In this document: one piece after another, positions 21,818 through 33,389 of the stretch | Numbering within the stretch: position 1 is the stretch's first letter | Layout: the number at the start of each line of letters is the position of its first letter | Position numbers and translations under genes: made by a program | Source of the DNA: Solen grandis | Taxonomy: Eukaryota; Mollusca; Bivalvia; Adapedonta; Solenidae | Direction of reading: 5' to 3' | DNA: 64,000 nucleotides | Assembly (NCBI GenBank): GCA_021229015.1 | Contig: CM037794.1 | Span: forward strand, 37,819,144 to 37,883,143 | Notes under the pieces: generated by a model | The model's database searches: none | Seen by the model: the letters and a program-made list of their open reading frames with translations, nothing else | Told to the model about the DNA's origin: nothing

Positions 21818-23956
21818 CAGTTGGCACTCGTTATCTCGAATTTCATGGGACCAAAAATAAGACTTCGAGATGTCCGTAATTTGACCAATCCGAAATGAGG
21901 TATTTTTGACTTGTGAAAAAGAAATCGTACCTTTATCATCCTATAATAATGTGTCGATATTTTGAAGAAGATGACACATATTTTTGTAGAATATATAATT
22001 AATAAATAATAATCAATAAGCAGCATATTTTTACTTTATTTATTCATCCGCTCCTTTCTGTAAAGTTTCTATAAATACAGAAAGGTAAACGAAATAAACA
22101 AATAGGTTCATACATGCCATATCTCCCGGCGGGAGATTAAATCTCCCGGGATTTCGACTTGTCTCCCGATCTCCCACCGGGAGGTGAAAATCTCCCGGTC
22201 TGACTTAAATCAAACTGGTTTCCCTTTGAACTCAGTATAATCCATTTTATTACCGACCTATGATACAGCATTAGGAAGATTACGTAAGAACATGTGTTAG
22301 TATCAATCCTGACCAGTGTGCTGTACACAGCCACAAGCAATGTGTGATCGTCCTTATCCAATCAAATTGCATAATTCAGACAGGTAGCAGATTGGACACT
22401 CTATCAGTTGAAACAATTATCGTCGGGTAATTAGCAGCTATCAAGGCAATACTAAAGCTAGAATGAGTAAGGTTAGGATGGTACACTGTAATAAAGACAA
22501 ATCTTATCATGGATAAAAAAAGGTCCCGGAGAATAGCTAATCCTTACTGACCGGAAGTGTAAACAATAAATGATAATTAGATCAACTGTTTACAAATCAT
22601 TTAAATCTTAACAAAACTCATCATATTGACACTTTATAGAAAGTACACCTCAGCTAGCGATAAATTGCAAATGAATTGCAATTTTCACACCGAAAATGAC
22701 TTGATAAACAAGGGATATCGTCTGCTGAGTAATTTTCTATAATGAGATGTCATGATAGGAAGAGTTGGGTAACCACTTCATACCACCATACCGTACACGA
22801 TAAATATTTTAAGCTAAATAATATTTTAGCTAAAAGCAATTTAATTCAGAAAAAAAGAATACACAGACGGAAGGTGAAAGTATTATTAAAAATGATCTAA
22901 CTTTTTATCTTTATTCATCCCCATTAATTAAAACCTTATGATCAGAAATCATTCAATAAATCAAAGATACTGTACATATCAATTTAAATGTGTTTGCATG
23001 TAAATGGCATGTTCTCCAATTTGTTACAAGTTAGTGTTGCATTTAATGTAAAACAGTGCTTGTGGAAAGTTAAGTTTCTATTTGAATTAAGATTTATTAA
23101 TAAATTTTGTATTTTTTTTTACATATAAATTTCATATGGTATTTTCATTAAATGCAATAAACAGTATATAATATAAACTGTTAATGAATTTAATGAAGGG
23201 GTAATCAAATGTGTATTTTTTTTAACTTTTTATTAAGAACGTCTCTTCGATATATGTCGTAAAATCTCCCTGGCTGGACCCCAAATCTCCCTGTGAAAAT
23301 TTCAAAATCTCCCTGGGAGACATACTGAAAATATGGCATGTATGTAGGTTTCAACAATAATATAGGTCGAAAACATGCGAACTGCATTCTATTAATAAAG
23401 AGCATTTATATACATGCACAATATTCAAAGCACTTTGCACAACGTCAAATTACTCAGCGCTCATAGATGAGCAAGTAGGTTCTAGAGACATTGTGAGCTA
23501 TGACATGGGTTTATTCTTCGATGATATTTAAAAAAAAAATCTAGCACATTTTGAGCAAAGATTGTCAAGCACAACGCCTTGTGTTTGGCCATATAATTAC
23601 CGTCCAAATATTTCGTCAAAACTTAATCTGGTAATTATTGAAAGCCTAAAATCACGGTTTGTCGTACAGATAGCCCCGTACCAAGCTAGTGTCACCAGTT
23701 GACTGATAGGTGTGAAAAATATTGGCGGGCTAATTAGGGTCTGTGGAGTTTGAGATAAACAAACAAATATGCATTGTACTATAGGACGAGGGTTCAAATT
23801 TTCACTTTGAGATAGCAGTAATTTGAAATAAGTAAATTTTGAGACATACAAAGTTAATGTATAAAGACAAAGAAGGGAAAAATCTGGACCAAGTCAATTA
23901 ATTTGACATAGCCGAAATTTCGATATACGCGAATTGGAGATAACAAGTACCAACTG
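21818..23956. mobile_element. pogo/Tigger-like DNA element, no intact transposase
   Basis: The left end is CAGTTGGCACTCGTTATCTC. The right end, read on the minus strand, is CAGTTGGTACTTGTTATCTC. The two 20 bp ends differ at two positions, and TA lies on both sides. CAG-starting ends and a TA target are typical of pogo/Tigger members of Tc1/mariner. No ORF longer than about 90 codons is present, so any transposase is gone. A different element is nested inside at 22111-23342. Confidence 0.72.
22111..23342. mobile_element. Nested inverted-repeat element with CTCCCGG ends
   Basis: Both ends read TACATGCCATAT inward. Both ends also carry several CTCCCGG or CTCCCTGG words in either orientation, giving GC-rich foldbacks in AT-rich DNA. 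The flanks read TAGGTTCA (left) and TAGGTTTCA (right), a possible target duplication of about 8 bp. The interior has no recognisable gene. The class is unknown. An 8 bp duplication would suit hAT, but this is weak. Confidence 0.6.
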
Positions 23957-23968
23957 TATCATCTATTG

Positions 23969-24480
23969 TTAAAGCAGCTTGTTCACAGATGATCATTGAC
24001 TAAGAATTTGATTTAAAACCAAACATTTGTATTACGTCTATCATTACTCAGATATATAGTCACTCTGTGTAACATTTCCTGATTGTAAAAAAACTTGCTG
24101 GTTTCTCCGCAACAGACTATGTTTATGAACCATATAAAACCTATATTAAGAATTTCTATTTCCTTGTGTTGTCACATGACTGAGCACATTCACTTTCGCA
24201 CATGCACTCAATTCACAGGCTGAAAATTTTAATAACACATATTAGCTACCAGGGACTGGTGACAACGCCATATTGTATAATGTGTCATGTAATACAGCCA
24301 GCACCTGTTTAGGGGATACCGTTTTCTAAATTTAACCAGAACTTCCCAAGGAGTGTGTATGTAAAATAACACTTGCAAAGTTGATTTGTCAGGAAACAGA
24401 TTTTACCAACATTAATTAATTAGTGAAATAAAATATAACTTCTTTATTTCTTCCAATCAACTGTGAATGAGACACTTTAA
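23969..24480. mobile_element. Inverted-repeat element (TTAAAGCAGCT family), copy 1
   Basis: Starts TTAAAGCAGCTTGTTCACAG and ends, on the minus strand, TTAAAGTGTCTCATTCACAG. It shares many words along its length with 44959-45509, including CACTTGC(A/C)AAG and TTTGTCAGGAAACA. It sits 11 bp beyond the pogo-like element. It is non-coding. Confidence 0.72.
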
Positions 24481-24654
24481 TTTTATCATTGTACTCTTGT
24501 TTCATTAACTGAAAGATACCACATGAGTTCATGGGTTAGCTATATGTATTTTAACTTTTTTATTCAGATCTTTTCATTTAGAAAATATATGGACGCTTGT
24601 AATACTATGGCCTAATTTGACCTTGATCCCCAGTAGCACCTTTATTTCTTGTTA

Positions 24655-24848
24655 TCCCTTACAATGCTCTGGGCACTTGTGACTACCTTTGCGACCATTA
24701 CAGACCCAGATCAGCCTGCACATTCCTGCAGACTGATTATGGTCTGCACTGTTACCAAGTTAATAAATTTTCAATAAACAACCTATAGTACCGTCCAAAA
24801 TGAAGAAAGGACAAGTCAATTCAAGAAATTTAGCATGATTAGGGTTAA
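24655..24848 (-). mobile_element. Foldback element (CTTGTCCTTTC family), copy 1
   Basis: On the minus strand it shares CATGCTAAATTTCTT, GACTTGTCCTTTCT, TTTTGGAC, GTGCAGACCA and CAGGCTGATCT with the copies at 45648 and 46938. An internal near-palindrome brings GTGCAGACC and GGTCTG together. Confidence 0.65.
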
Positions 24849-25389
24849 ATACACGTAAATGTCAAAGAACTTACAGCAATCATGGCTATTTTTTGAAATT
24901 ATGAATTTGAACAAGACTTATTAGCTTATTTGCAGGCTTTAGGCTAATTCTGGTAACTGACTGAATATGGGATTATTGCATCTATAAAGATATAGATAAG
25001 TCAACACCCACTTACAATGCTTTTTACATTTCTTATGTTGGGTTCATATATAACAGTATATTCTGTCTCTTACATTTCTTATGTTGGGTTCATATATAAC
25101 AGTATATTTTGTCTCTTACGTTATTTATATGATAATTTAATGCAAATCTGAAATTCCTGGACAGAATTTGGTCTTTGGCATTTGAATATGGAGGATGTTG
25201 AGAGAATGGAAGAAATATAATACTTTGATAAATGTTGTTATTTCATATATATGATGCATGCTATATCTCAATGATAAATCTTAATAAGATGTATCTTGAT
25301 ATTTAAGAAAAGATACACAAGATCAGGATATATGAAAATAATGTAGATATGATGGAAAATGCAAAGAAATTTTTTTTCACCTATTTTTT
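24849..25389. other. No gene seen; one recent 46 bp duplication
   Basis: AT-rich. At 25026-25117 the sequence starting ACATTTCTTATGTTGGGTTC is present twice in direct tandem with a 46 bp period and one visible difference (ATTCTG versus ATTTTG). Confidence 0.7.
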
Positions 25390-26100
25390 AGCTCACCTGA
25401 GCACAACGTGCTCAAGGTTAGCTTTTGTGATCACCCGTTGTCTGTCGTGCGTCGTCAAAAATTTGGCTTGTTAACACTCTAGGGGCTATATTTTTAGCCA
25501 AATCTTCATGAAACTTGATCAGGATGTATGTTTCCATAAAGTCTTGAACAAGTCTGAATTTAGGTTATGTGGGGTCAAAAAATAGTTCACAAGGCCAAGT
25601 CTTAGAAAAACCTTCTTAACATTCTAGAGGCCACATTTTTGCCCCAATCTTCATGAAACTTGGTCAGAATGTTTGTTTCAATAAAATCTTGGACAAGTTC
25701 TAATTTGGGTCATGTGGGGTCAAAAAGTAGGTCACAAGGTCAAATCTTAGAAAAACCTTGTTAACTATCTAAAGGCCACATTTTTGTCCATATCTTCATG
25801 AAGCTTGGTCAGAATGTTTGTTTTCATAAAATCGTGGACATGTTTGAAGTTGGGTCATGTTGGGTCAAAAATTAGGTCACGAGGTCAAATCTTATAAAAG
25901 CCTTGTTAACACTCTAGATGCCACATTTTTGGCCCAATCTTCATGAAACTTGTTTGGAATGTTTGTTTCCGTAAAATCTTGGACAAGTTCAAAGTTGGGT
26001 CATGTGGGGTCAAAGAGTAGGTAAATATGAAAAATACAACATATGTTGCTCATTTTATTATAATCAGGTGAGCAATTCAGGGCCATCACGGCCCTCTTGT
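25390..26100 (+). mobile_element. HINE/Helentron-like element, complete
   Basis: The 5' end AGCTCACCTGAGCAC pairs with GTGCTCAAGG. Four tandem core units of about 145 bp follow, and then TCAGGTGAGC (26064-26073), the inverted copy of the start. The 3' end has a short hairpin AGGGCC-ATCAC-GGCCCT followed by CTTGT. T-runs lie on both sides. A 5' stem-loop, tandem core, subterminal inverted repeat, 3' hairpin and TT target together fit non-autonomous Helentrons (HINEs). The bivalve pearl elements have a similar design. No protein is encoded. Confidence 0.75.
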
Positions 26101-26667
26101 TTATTCATTTGGGGGTAGAAAAGGGTGTAGCACTTCTGGCATATCAAACATATTTAATGTCCAACTAATATTAGACCTTCATCAGGGAGCTGTAAATTTT
26201 ATACGGTTAAACCTGGTTTAAAGGGCCAATTAAGGGGATAAAAAAAGAGGCTACTCTATATGAGTGGTTTTTACACAGAGGTTAGATGTATGATACAATG
26301 TCTTTTTATTACGCCGCATGAATAAATCAGGAGCATATTGTTTTTGGTCTGTCTGTTTGTTTGTCACAAAACTTTAAACTTGACCATAACACGGAAGTCC
26401 TTCCACCTACAGCCTCCAAACTTAACAGGTGCATGCACCTTGATGAGCTCTACATGCCAGGTGACCTTGACCTTCAAATGATCTTGACACCCAAGGTCTA
26501 AAGCTTCTCTGCGGTGGTATGGCGTTCATTCTAATGTTGCTTGTTAGGAATTAGGAAGGCTTGCTCACCCTTTACTTCCTATAAATGTGATTTGGTGCCT
26601 CGGCAGACAGAGCAAACCCTGATCAGGTAGCTCCTGAAGCTCATATAGTTATGAAGCTCATCTCCTT
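26101..26667. other. No gene; degraded repeat pieces
   Basis: 26203-26283 holds a GGTTAAACCTGG fragment related in style to 30955-31110. About 26310-26520 holds a segment (GGTCTGTCTGTTTGTTTGTC, ACCTTGACCTTCAAATG) that looks like an interspersed repeat. Confidence 0.5.
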
Positions 26668-26972
26668 GTTTGTTTCTTTGTTTGTTTAATGGGTATTTCA
26701 GTCATTTGGAGACTATATTAACTTGAGACAGATATTGTGCTGCCACATTCCAGCATTATGCCTTAGACATCCATCATGATACCACTTCCAGTCACATTAT
26801 CCTGACACCAAGCTAACCAGTCCTGGAACTACTCTTATATGATAAGTGCCAAGCAGGGGAGCTATTATACCAGTATTCCATTTTTTACGACTTTGGTTTG
26901 TAGCAGCCAGTGATTGAACCCACAATCTCCTGATTCATGGGTAGACATTCTAACCAGCCACTGGACCAGTTG
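26668..26972 (-). mobile_element. tRNA-derived SINE, family A
   Basis: The reverse complement of the family at 41473 and 46163. It has a tRNA-like head, the TGACTGG..TGGTATCATG body, the GTGGCAGCACAATATCTGTCTC type segment, and a tail of AAACAAACAAAG type. It is older and more diverged than the copies at 41473 and 46163. Confidence 0.78.
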
Positions 26973-27780
26973 CTATAAAAGTTTATGCATTTCAGTGGTA
27001 AACAATAAATATGAATAATAAATGTTTTCGATACCATTTTGGGACAATTCAAGTTTGAAGATACATGCATGCTGTGCTAAGCGCTATCTTGAAATCCTGT
27101 TTAGTTCAAAGAATATCTTCAAAATGATTCAAAATGATAGAGTTGTAGACTTAAAGCTGGTATGTAATTGAACCACAATTTCCAAGAAAGAATTTCATTT
27201 ATAAAGCAATCCAAGGATTTCAGATGACTGACTGTGATACAGACACGAGCTTCACTCACCAGACACCAATCTTGTCCAAGCGTTCTTATCACTAAGTCCC
27301 AGTCTGCTTCAGTATGTCTAGGTCTTGAGATTTAAGTCTTTAATGTTCGTTTTTGAAGATGTGAAAATATTTGCTTAGAAATGTACATGAGTTTTATTAG
27401 ATTGAAGATGAAGGGGATGATGAGATTGAACAAGATTTTGAGGCAAATAAATAGTTTGACGTGGAAGCTGGTGGAATGATGGCAAGATTGATCATAAACA
27501 ATCATTAAACCATTTCCTCTTGAATTTTCATGCGCACAAGGCCATTTGTGCAGCACAGTTGATTCCTATACTTCATGAGTATTCATATACAAATGTTTTA
27601 TTACATGAATGCTGATTTACAGAACTTTATAAGATGGATTTTGTTTACTGTGCAGACTGTGTTGAATCTGAGCTTAATATTTGATTAGCAAATGGAGGAG
27701 TCCCAAATCAGACAGCTCCTTGTATTTCTTTAGCTAAAATATATGGTGCGTTTTAACCTTTTTATAATGGTGTCCAATTT
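26973..27780. other. No gene seen
   Basis: AT-rich DNA with no recognised repeat or coding exon. The ORF at 27332 has no supporting context. Confidence 0.55.
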
Positions 27781-28440
27781 AACAAGAAACTAACGCTTAG
27801 ACCCCAATTTTAACGTAATAATTAAGCTCTACATTGTATCTACACTTGAATCCAAATTAAAGCATAATAATGGAACCCTACATTGTATCTACACTTGGAC
27901 CCTAATTATAACATAACAATGGAACCCTACATTGTATCAACACTTGGACCCTAATTATAACATAACAATGGAACCCTACATTGTATCTACACTTGAACCC
28001 TAATTATAACATAACAATGGAACCCTACATTGTATCTACACTTGGACCCCAATTATAACATAACAATGGAACCCTACATTGTATCTACACTTGGACCCCA
28101 ATTATAACATAACAATGGAACCCTACATTGTATCTACACTTGGACCCTAATTATAACATAATAAGGGAGCTCTACATTATATCTACACTTGGACCCCAAT
28201 TATAGTGCAGTAATGGAGCTGTACATTGTATCTACACTTGGACCCCAATTATAGCATTATAATAGAACTCTACATTGTATCTACACTTGGACCCAAATTA
28301 TAATGCAGTAATGGAGCTGTACATTGTATCTATACTTGGACCCCAATTATAGCATTAAAATGGAGCTGTACATTGTGGTCCATTATAATGCAGTATCTAC
28401 ACTTTAATCCCAGTTATAGTGCACTGAAGGACTTACATTA
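27781..28440. repeat. Minisatellite, 49 bp unit, about 12 copies
   Basis: The unit reads ACACTTGGACCCCAATTATA then ACATAACAATGGAACCCTAC and ATTGTATCT. ACACTTGGACC recurs at 27891 and 27940, a 49 bp period. The centre is nearly homogeneous, while both edges are diverged. The unit aligns with the 47 bp unit at 47415-49640 (TTGGACCCCAA, ATAATGG). Confidence 0.9.
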
Positions 28441-29590
28441 CATACATATCAATGCTTGATGTTCCTTACAAGTAGTCACTTTTTTTAACTAGCCTATATA
28501 GCAGAATGTGTAAAATTCCATGTATTCTGCATGGAAACGAGCAGTCTAAATAATTGATGCAATTAGAACTTAAATTGAAGCAGGGAAGGGGTCCAAACAT
28601 ATTGACAGCTTACTCCAGGCTTTATGATTATACTGTGTGGGAAAAGACAGAAATCTATCCATTAGAAAAAGGTGTAAACTTTCCCTCAGAGCTTCAAAAT
28701 TATGGTAATTTTAGATTATGGTAATTATTGCATCATAAAAGATTAATACAATCCTACGGGTGACATTTTTTGTCAAAAGATAAAGGCTTAGGTAATTTTC
28801 ACAAATTACTGTAAGCAAAGTTTTTTGCCAAATATATGTATGTAGAATAAATGTATACTTTGGTACAATAAGAGTGGTGTTTTTCTCAATAGAATCTTCA
28901 CTTTAAATTATGTCTTCTAAAACAATCAGTGATCTTTTGATTTTGAAGCCATTTTTATCTGTTTTGTTTCATATTCTCTTTGACACTATCAGTCACTATT
29001 TATTTGCTTGTCTCTGTCTGTTTCGACCATGGTGGCCCTTGTGATAAGATGAGAGCTTAGTAACCTGAAGGTACTGGGTTTGAGACCAACCTTCAAAATC
29101 TCTCATTTCTGATTTAAGTGAGAAAATGTGTCATTTTTTTGTACTAGGTGCCTTATCTTCAGTGCTGCTTCACCCTAGTAAAGATGTTTGGGGAAAAAAA
29201 TTAACAATTCATCTCTGTGTCTTTTTATAAAATCAAAAGTGATATAAAGATTTTTTATGTTTTGGATTTAGATTAAACTTTATAAGTCTTTAAAAGATTA
29301 TGAAAATGATTTTAACAACTATATTAGTAAAATGTAAATTATATGTAGGAGGAAATTGATAAAAGAAAATCTTGGTGCAAAATTATTGTTTATACTTCTA
29401 AAGATTTATAAAACATAATGTAAATAAATGACTGAGAAGAAATAAATATTTAGAAAATGGAATGAATTAGGCCACAATATCATGAATGTCAATCACTAAT
29501 CATAGAAAAAAAACCTGTAATGCACTGTTCAATGATCACTAGTAAAAATAATTACATATTGCTATTAGTAATTACTTTAATTGGTTAGCC
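28441..29590. other. No gene; one SINE-like fragment
   Basis: AT-rich. At 29029-29105 a segment with GGCCCTTGTGATAAGATGAG and a B-box-like GGGTTTGAGACC looks like an old tRNA-derived SINE. Nothing else is seen. Confidence 0.5.
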
Positions 29591-29639
29591 ACATTAAGTC
29601 CCGGTGGTCATTTGAGGCCATTAGGACTATTACCAAGAC

Positions 29640-29830
29640 TTGTTACCCTGGGGCACTTCCAGCTGTCGCTCTGATCACCAGTAGATATAGTATACCACTG
29701 TGTATTTATATATCGGGGAGGGCTAAAAATAGCACCAGTGTTATCTGTGCGTCCTAACACAACTGTATAAATACAGGCTCACCCGCTAGACTGTATCAGT
29801 GAAAAATAACAGTGTGCCTGGACAGTAAGG
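29640..29830 (+). promoter_or_regulatory. Candidate core promoter (TATA + initiator + MEF2 site)
   Basis: TATAAATA (29766-29773) is followed by TCAGTG (29796-29801), so a start at A29798 would be 32 bp from the TATA box, the normal spacing. Upstream are CTAAAAATAG (29723-29732), a perfect MEF2 site (YTAWWWWTAR), and an E-box CAGCTG (29660-29665). The stretch is less AT-rich than its surroundings and no repeat is recognised in it. A GTAAGG lies 26 bp after the proposed start and could be a donor. No coding exon can be tied to it, so it may be fortuitous. Confidence 0.4.
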
Positions 29831-30342
29831 AAGGAGCTTAATGCCTCTCATTTGTTAATTTTTCACTCTGTCTATCATATTGAAAAAATTGAAGGTTTAA
29901 CATTTTGCACACACTCATAAGTATTTGATAGTTATAGAAGTTTACAATTTGATGGATATTTGTTTTCTTTTATCTGGATTGGTGTGCTTTTTGGTTGTTT
30001 TTGTTATGAAATTGGATTTAAATTTCTGCTGTCATAGGAAATTGGGATTAAAGTGTGTTGAAATAATGAAATTATTATGTTATTTGAAAGATAATGAGCT
30101 TAAGGAGTGCTAAAACTGTACAAAAAAGCATTTATCATATCATTTCTTTATTTGCACTTTTCATTATTAGTATGTTGGTGTTTGTGCATTTTTTTTTTTT
30201 TTTTTTTTTTGTGTTGGAATCTGCTCTGGATTATGATCAATTCATAGATGGATTTTACTCCCAAGAAGATAAGCATGTTTACTATTTTTTTTCTTTATAA
30301 ACATATGAAGTTGTAGATGAAATGCCCATTAGTCATGTTGTT
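29831..30342. other. No gene; T-tract
   Basis: AT-rich. An uninterrupted T-run of about 20 lies near 30190-30210. The ORFs at 29925 and 30094 are low-complexity. Confidence 0.55.
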
Positions 30343-30475
30343 ACATACCCAACTGTTTATCCAGAGGTTGTGAGTTTGAACCCTGTGTTGGCAATGATTT
30401 TTCATGACCTTCCTAGATATGAAGTACTGGTCCAACCCAGGAGCAACCAAAGGGATTAGAATAATTTGTATGAAC
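30343..30475 (+). mobile_element. Old SINE fragment (family D)
   Basis: Has the B-box-like GGTTGTGAGTTTGAACCCT, then TTTTCATGACCTTCCTAG and AAGTACTGGTCCAACCCAGG. The last two segments recur inverted at 35150-35220, which defines a family. Confidence 0.55.
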
Positions 30476-30907
30476 TTGTTTCCCTTATTAACATAAAATA
30501 AATGTATGTAAACCAAATAGTAATACTCCATACTTATACTGTTGCGATTTATTCAACTAATTGCAAACATTGATACCTCCCCGAACTATAGCTGCGATAT
30601 TCGTGCATGTAACAAAACTTGAGATTACCTGAATTGTTATTTTTTCATTCAAAGCAAGGTAGAAATACAAAACAAAATGGTCATAAAGTAAACAGTTCAG
30701 CACACTCAGTCTGTCATTAACTTTGGGTGATATACAATCGTCAGTGTACAAAAAATGTACATTCTATAGTATAACCATAATTGTATCCGGCAGTTTATGT
30801 AGGAAGTCACCCATTGCAGTAAGATAGTGTCACACTTTGCAATAGCGTTCAGTCTTGAGCCCTAAAAATATATACAAGTGTCATGTGATTGTTATCGCGT
30901 GAGATCT

Positions 30908-30937
30908 GATCCTAACTTTTCTTCTCTTTCATTTTAG
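30908..30937 (+). promoter_or_regulatory. Strong 3' splice-site-like sequence
   Basis: CCTAAC fits a branch point and is followed by a clean pyrimidine tract ending TTTTAG at 30937. The sequence after it is open for about 60 codons but runs into a repeat-like segment (TTAAACCTGTGCTAGG), so an exon is not demonstrated. Confidence 0.25.
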
Positions 30938-31365
30938 ATTGCTTTGCAAATTATCTCGGGGTCAGTGCTCAATAACAGTTAAACCTGTGCTAGGGGCCAC
31001 CTGTGTTAAGCAACCAAGCTTGAAAACCATAACCATACCTCCATATAGCAAACCTGTCCAAAGCAACTATTTTCAAGCATTCCCTTTATTTTCTTACCCA
31101 AAAAATTTGGTATGCAACCCATAAGTTGAAGGGATTATCTTTATGATTATAGGATACAAAAATGAAGATATACAGCAAGATTTTAATGCATCAACTGCAT
31201 GGGCTGAGTATTGCCCTCCAAAATTGTATTGTAATATGTACAACAGCCTCTGCATAGCAATATGCATTGAAGTTTACTAGAATTTATCTGTGGACCATGG
31301 AGGGTACTTTAAGCGCTCCAGAAAGGATAGAAAATCTCCTGGAAATGTAAGCAATATATAGTATC

Positions 31366-31440
31366 AGCCTCTGTGGCACAGTTGGTTAAGTGTTCATATG
31401 CTAAGCTAAGTTTCCCTGAAATCAAATCCTACAGATGGAA
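31366..31440 (+). mobile_element. tRNA-like SINE head
   Basis: CCTCTGTGGCACAGTTGGTTAAG resembles a tRNA A-box region and AAATCAAATCC a decayed B-box. A T-run follows. Confidence 0.5.
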
Positions 31441-33147
31441 CTTTTTTTGTTTTCGCTTATATTACATTTTTATTCCTTCCTTTTCTTTGAACTGGCTCAG
31501 TATAATACATCTAAATTTAGTGGCACATACATTTTCTAACATTATTTAAAGAAATCATAGACCATTTAAAAATTGCCAGTGTTATTATGTATCATATTGT
31601 AACACTTATACTTTCTTAAACTTTTTTTTTTTTTTTTTTTTTTATGGCAAACATATTCAAAGATATTTCTTGTTTAAAATTCCTCAACTCTTGACACCAG
31701 TGATTAGGTTGTAAATTGCTTATAATTGTCTCATCTCCAGTATACACTATTGTACTGATTCCTGAGAGAAAATAGTTGATTGACCAGGATTTAAATCCAG
31801 GGCTTCTGGCTTACTGTACCTGCACTATCAACAACTTGTACTGAGTCACTTGACCTAAAACCCCTGTAGAGTGTCCACCAAAAATCTTCAGTAAATTCAG
31901 TAACCGCTAACAGTCGCTCATGTGACTTGGTTCTCTGCTTGCATTCTATACACTGCAATATGATAGGTGCAAATGCTCACATTCACGAATGTTAAAGACT
32001 CATTATATTTCTTAATGATTCAAATTTCATGAAAAAGGAAATATAAAAAATAACATTGACATATTGTAGACTAACACAAATGGCACATCGTGTGCAAATA
32101 TCTGAGTTAAAATAACGGTTAAATATATTGGAAATGTTATCAAATTACGCAGTTCAGCATTTTGAATGGATGTCAAATACTGTCATTGTTTTCATTTTGC
32201 ATTGGCGTGTATTCCTGAAGACAATATATAATCGAAAATAATATGAATTTTAAAAACAGTTTACAAATCACAATTTTTTTTGTCTGCTACATCATTAATT
32301 CATTCACTTGTGATTCATTAATGGAGAAATATGGAAGATCTATTGAAATAGTCAGAAAATTAATGAGGATATGCAGAATATGCAAATGAGTTATTTTTGT
32401 AAACAATTGAATGATCTTAGACAAAAGATTATTTCTTATTTATGTATTGTAGTAACCTTGTCTTCAATGAGTATGTACAGATTTGCATTGTGTAACAAAT
32501 ATGTAGCACACACTTTGCTTTTTCTGTACAAAGAATTACAGTGCTTTTGGAAGTATAATAGGCCTTTATGGTAACTGACAGCAGGGCTAACCTGCACTCC
32601 ATGAAATATCTCAAATTCAGATTTTTCCTCAACTCAAAAATATCAGAATTTGTACCAACAAAAATATGAAAATCTGAAAAAATTATAAGACCAACTTCTG
32701 ACAGGGCATGCTTAATTCATAGAAAATTTTCCCAATATCTAGTCTTTTGGTCCTTAATATTCTAATTAGAGGATTACCTCACTTTGAGCTTAAGGCCTGT
32801 ACCCAACTCAAGCAAATCCTTTTACTCTTGTACTGGTTAATCTAGATACAAAAGGTAAGAGATAACAAACTACTGTTGAAACTCTAGAGATGTTGGAAAA
32901 TGGTACTAAACAATTATGATCAGTTAATCCACCAATTAATCAAACAGTGTTAATATCCTCACGTTTATTATCTTTATACTTGGAATCCTTTGGCAGACTC
33001 CTTCTCAACTTACCCAAGAAGTGTCTGGTCAATATTGGATTTGTCTTTTTTGTTTGGAATTGCAGCAGAGTTGTTGGAATGATTTATAACTGCTTTTAGT
33101 GGGGATTTCTTTTCAAGTACCTCTCTCTTCTCTTTGATCCAGTGCGA
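31441..33147. other. No gene seen
   Basis: AT-rich DNA with a T-run near 31621-31643 and no recognised repeats. The overlapping ORFs at 32371 (+) and 32429 (-) shadow each other and lack support. Confidence 0.6.
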
Positions 33148-33389
33148 TTAACCCTTTCCCTCATAGAGGACACCATGAAAAGACCTATGCGAACAGCATA
33201 AAACCAGATCAGCCTGCGAGTAACTCGCAGGCTGATCAGGTTTTATGCTGTTCGCTGCTCCTCAGTGGTCTGGAAATGAGGATTTTGTAATTAAATTTGG
33301 TAAGGTTTAACTGTGGTTTTCTGCAACTCAGGCTTTATGTGATACCTATTGAGTGCGTCAAAATGAGTCTATATGAGGGAAAGGGTTAA
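33148..33389 (+). mobile_element. TTAA-flanked MITE, 242 bp, full length
   Basis: Bounded by TTAA, with inverted ends CCCTTTCCCTCATA. Inside is a long palindrome in which GCGAACAGCATAAAACC and its complement face each other around AGTAACT, able to form a hairpin of over 30 bp. The length equals that of the copy at 55557. Probably a non-autonomous piggyBac-like element. Confidence 0.82.
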
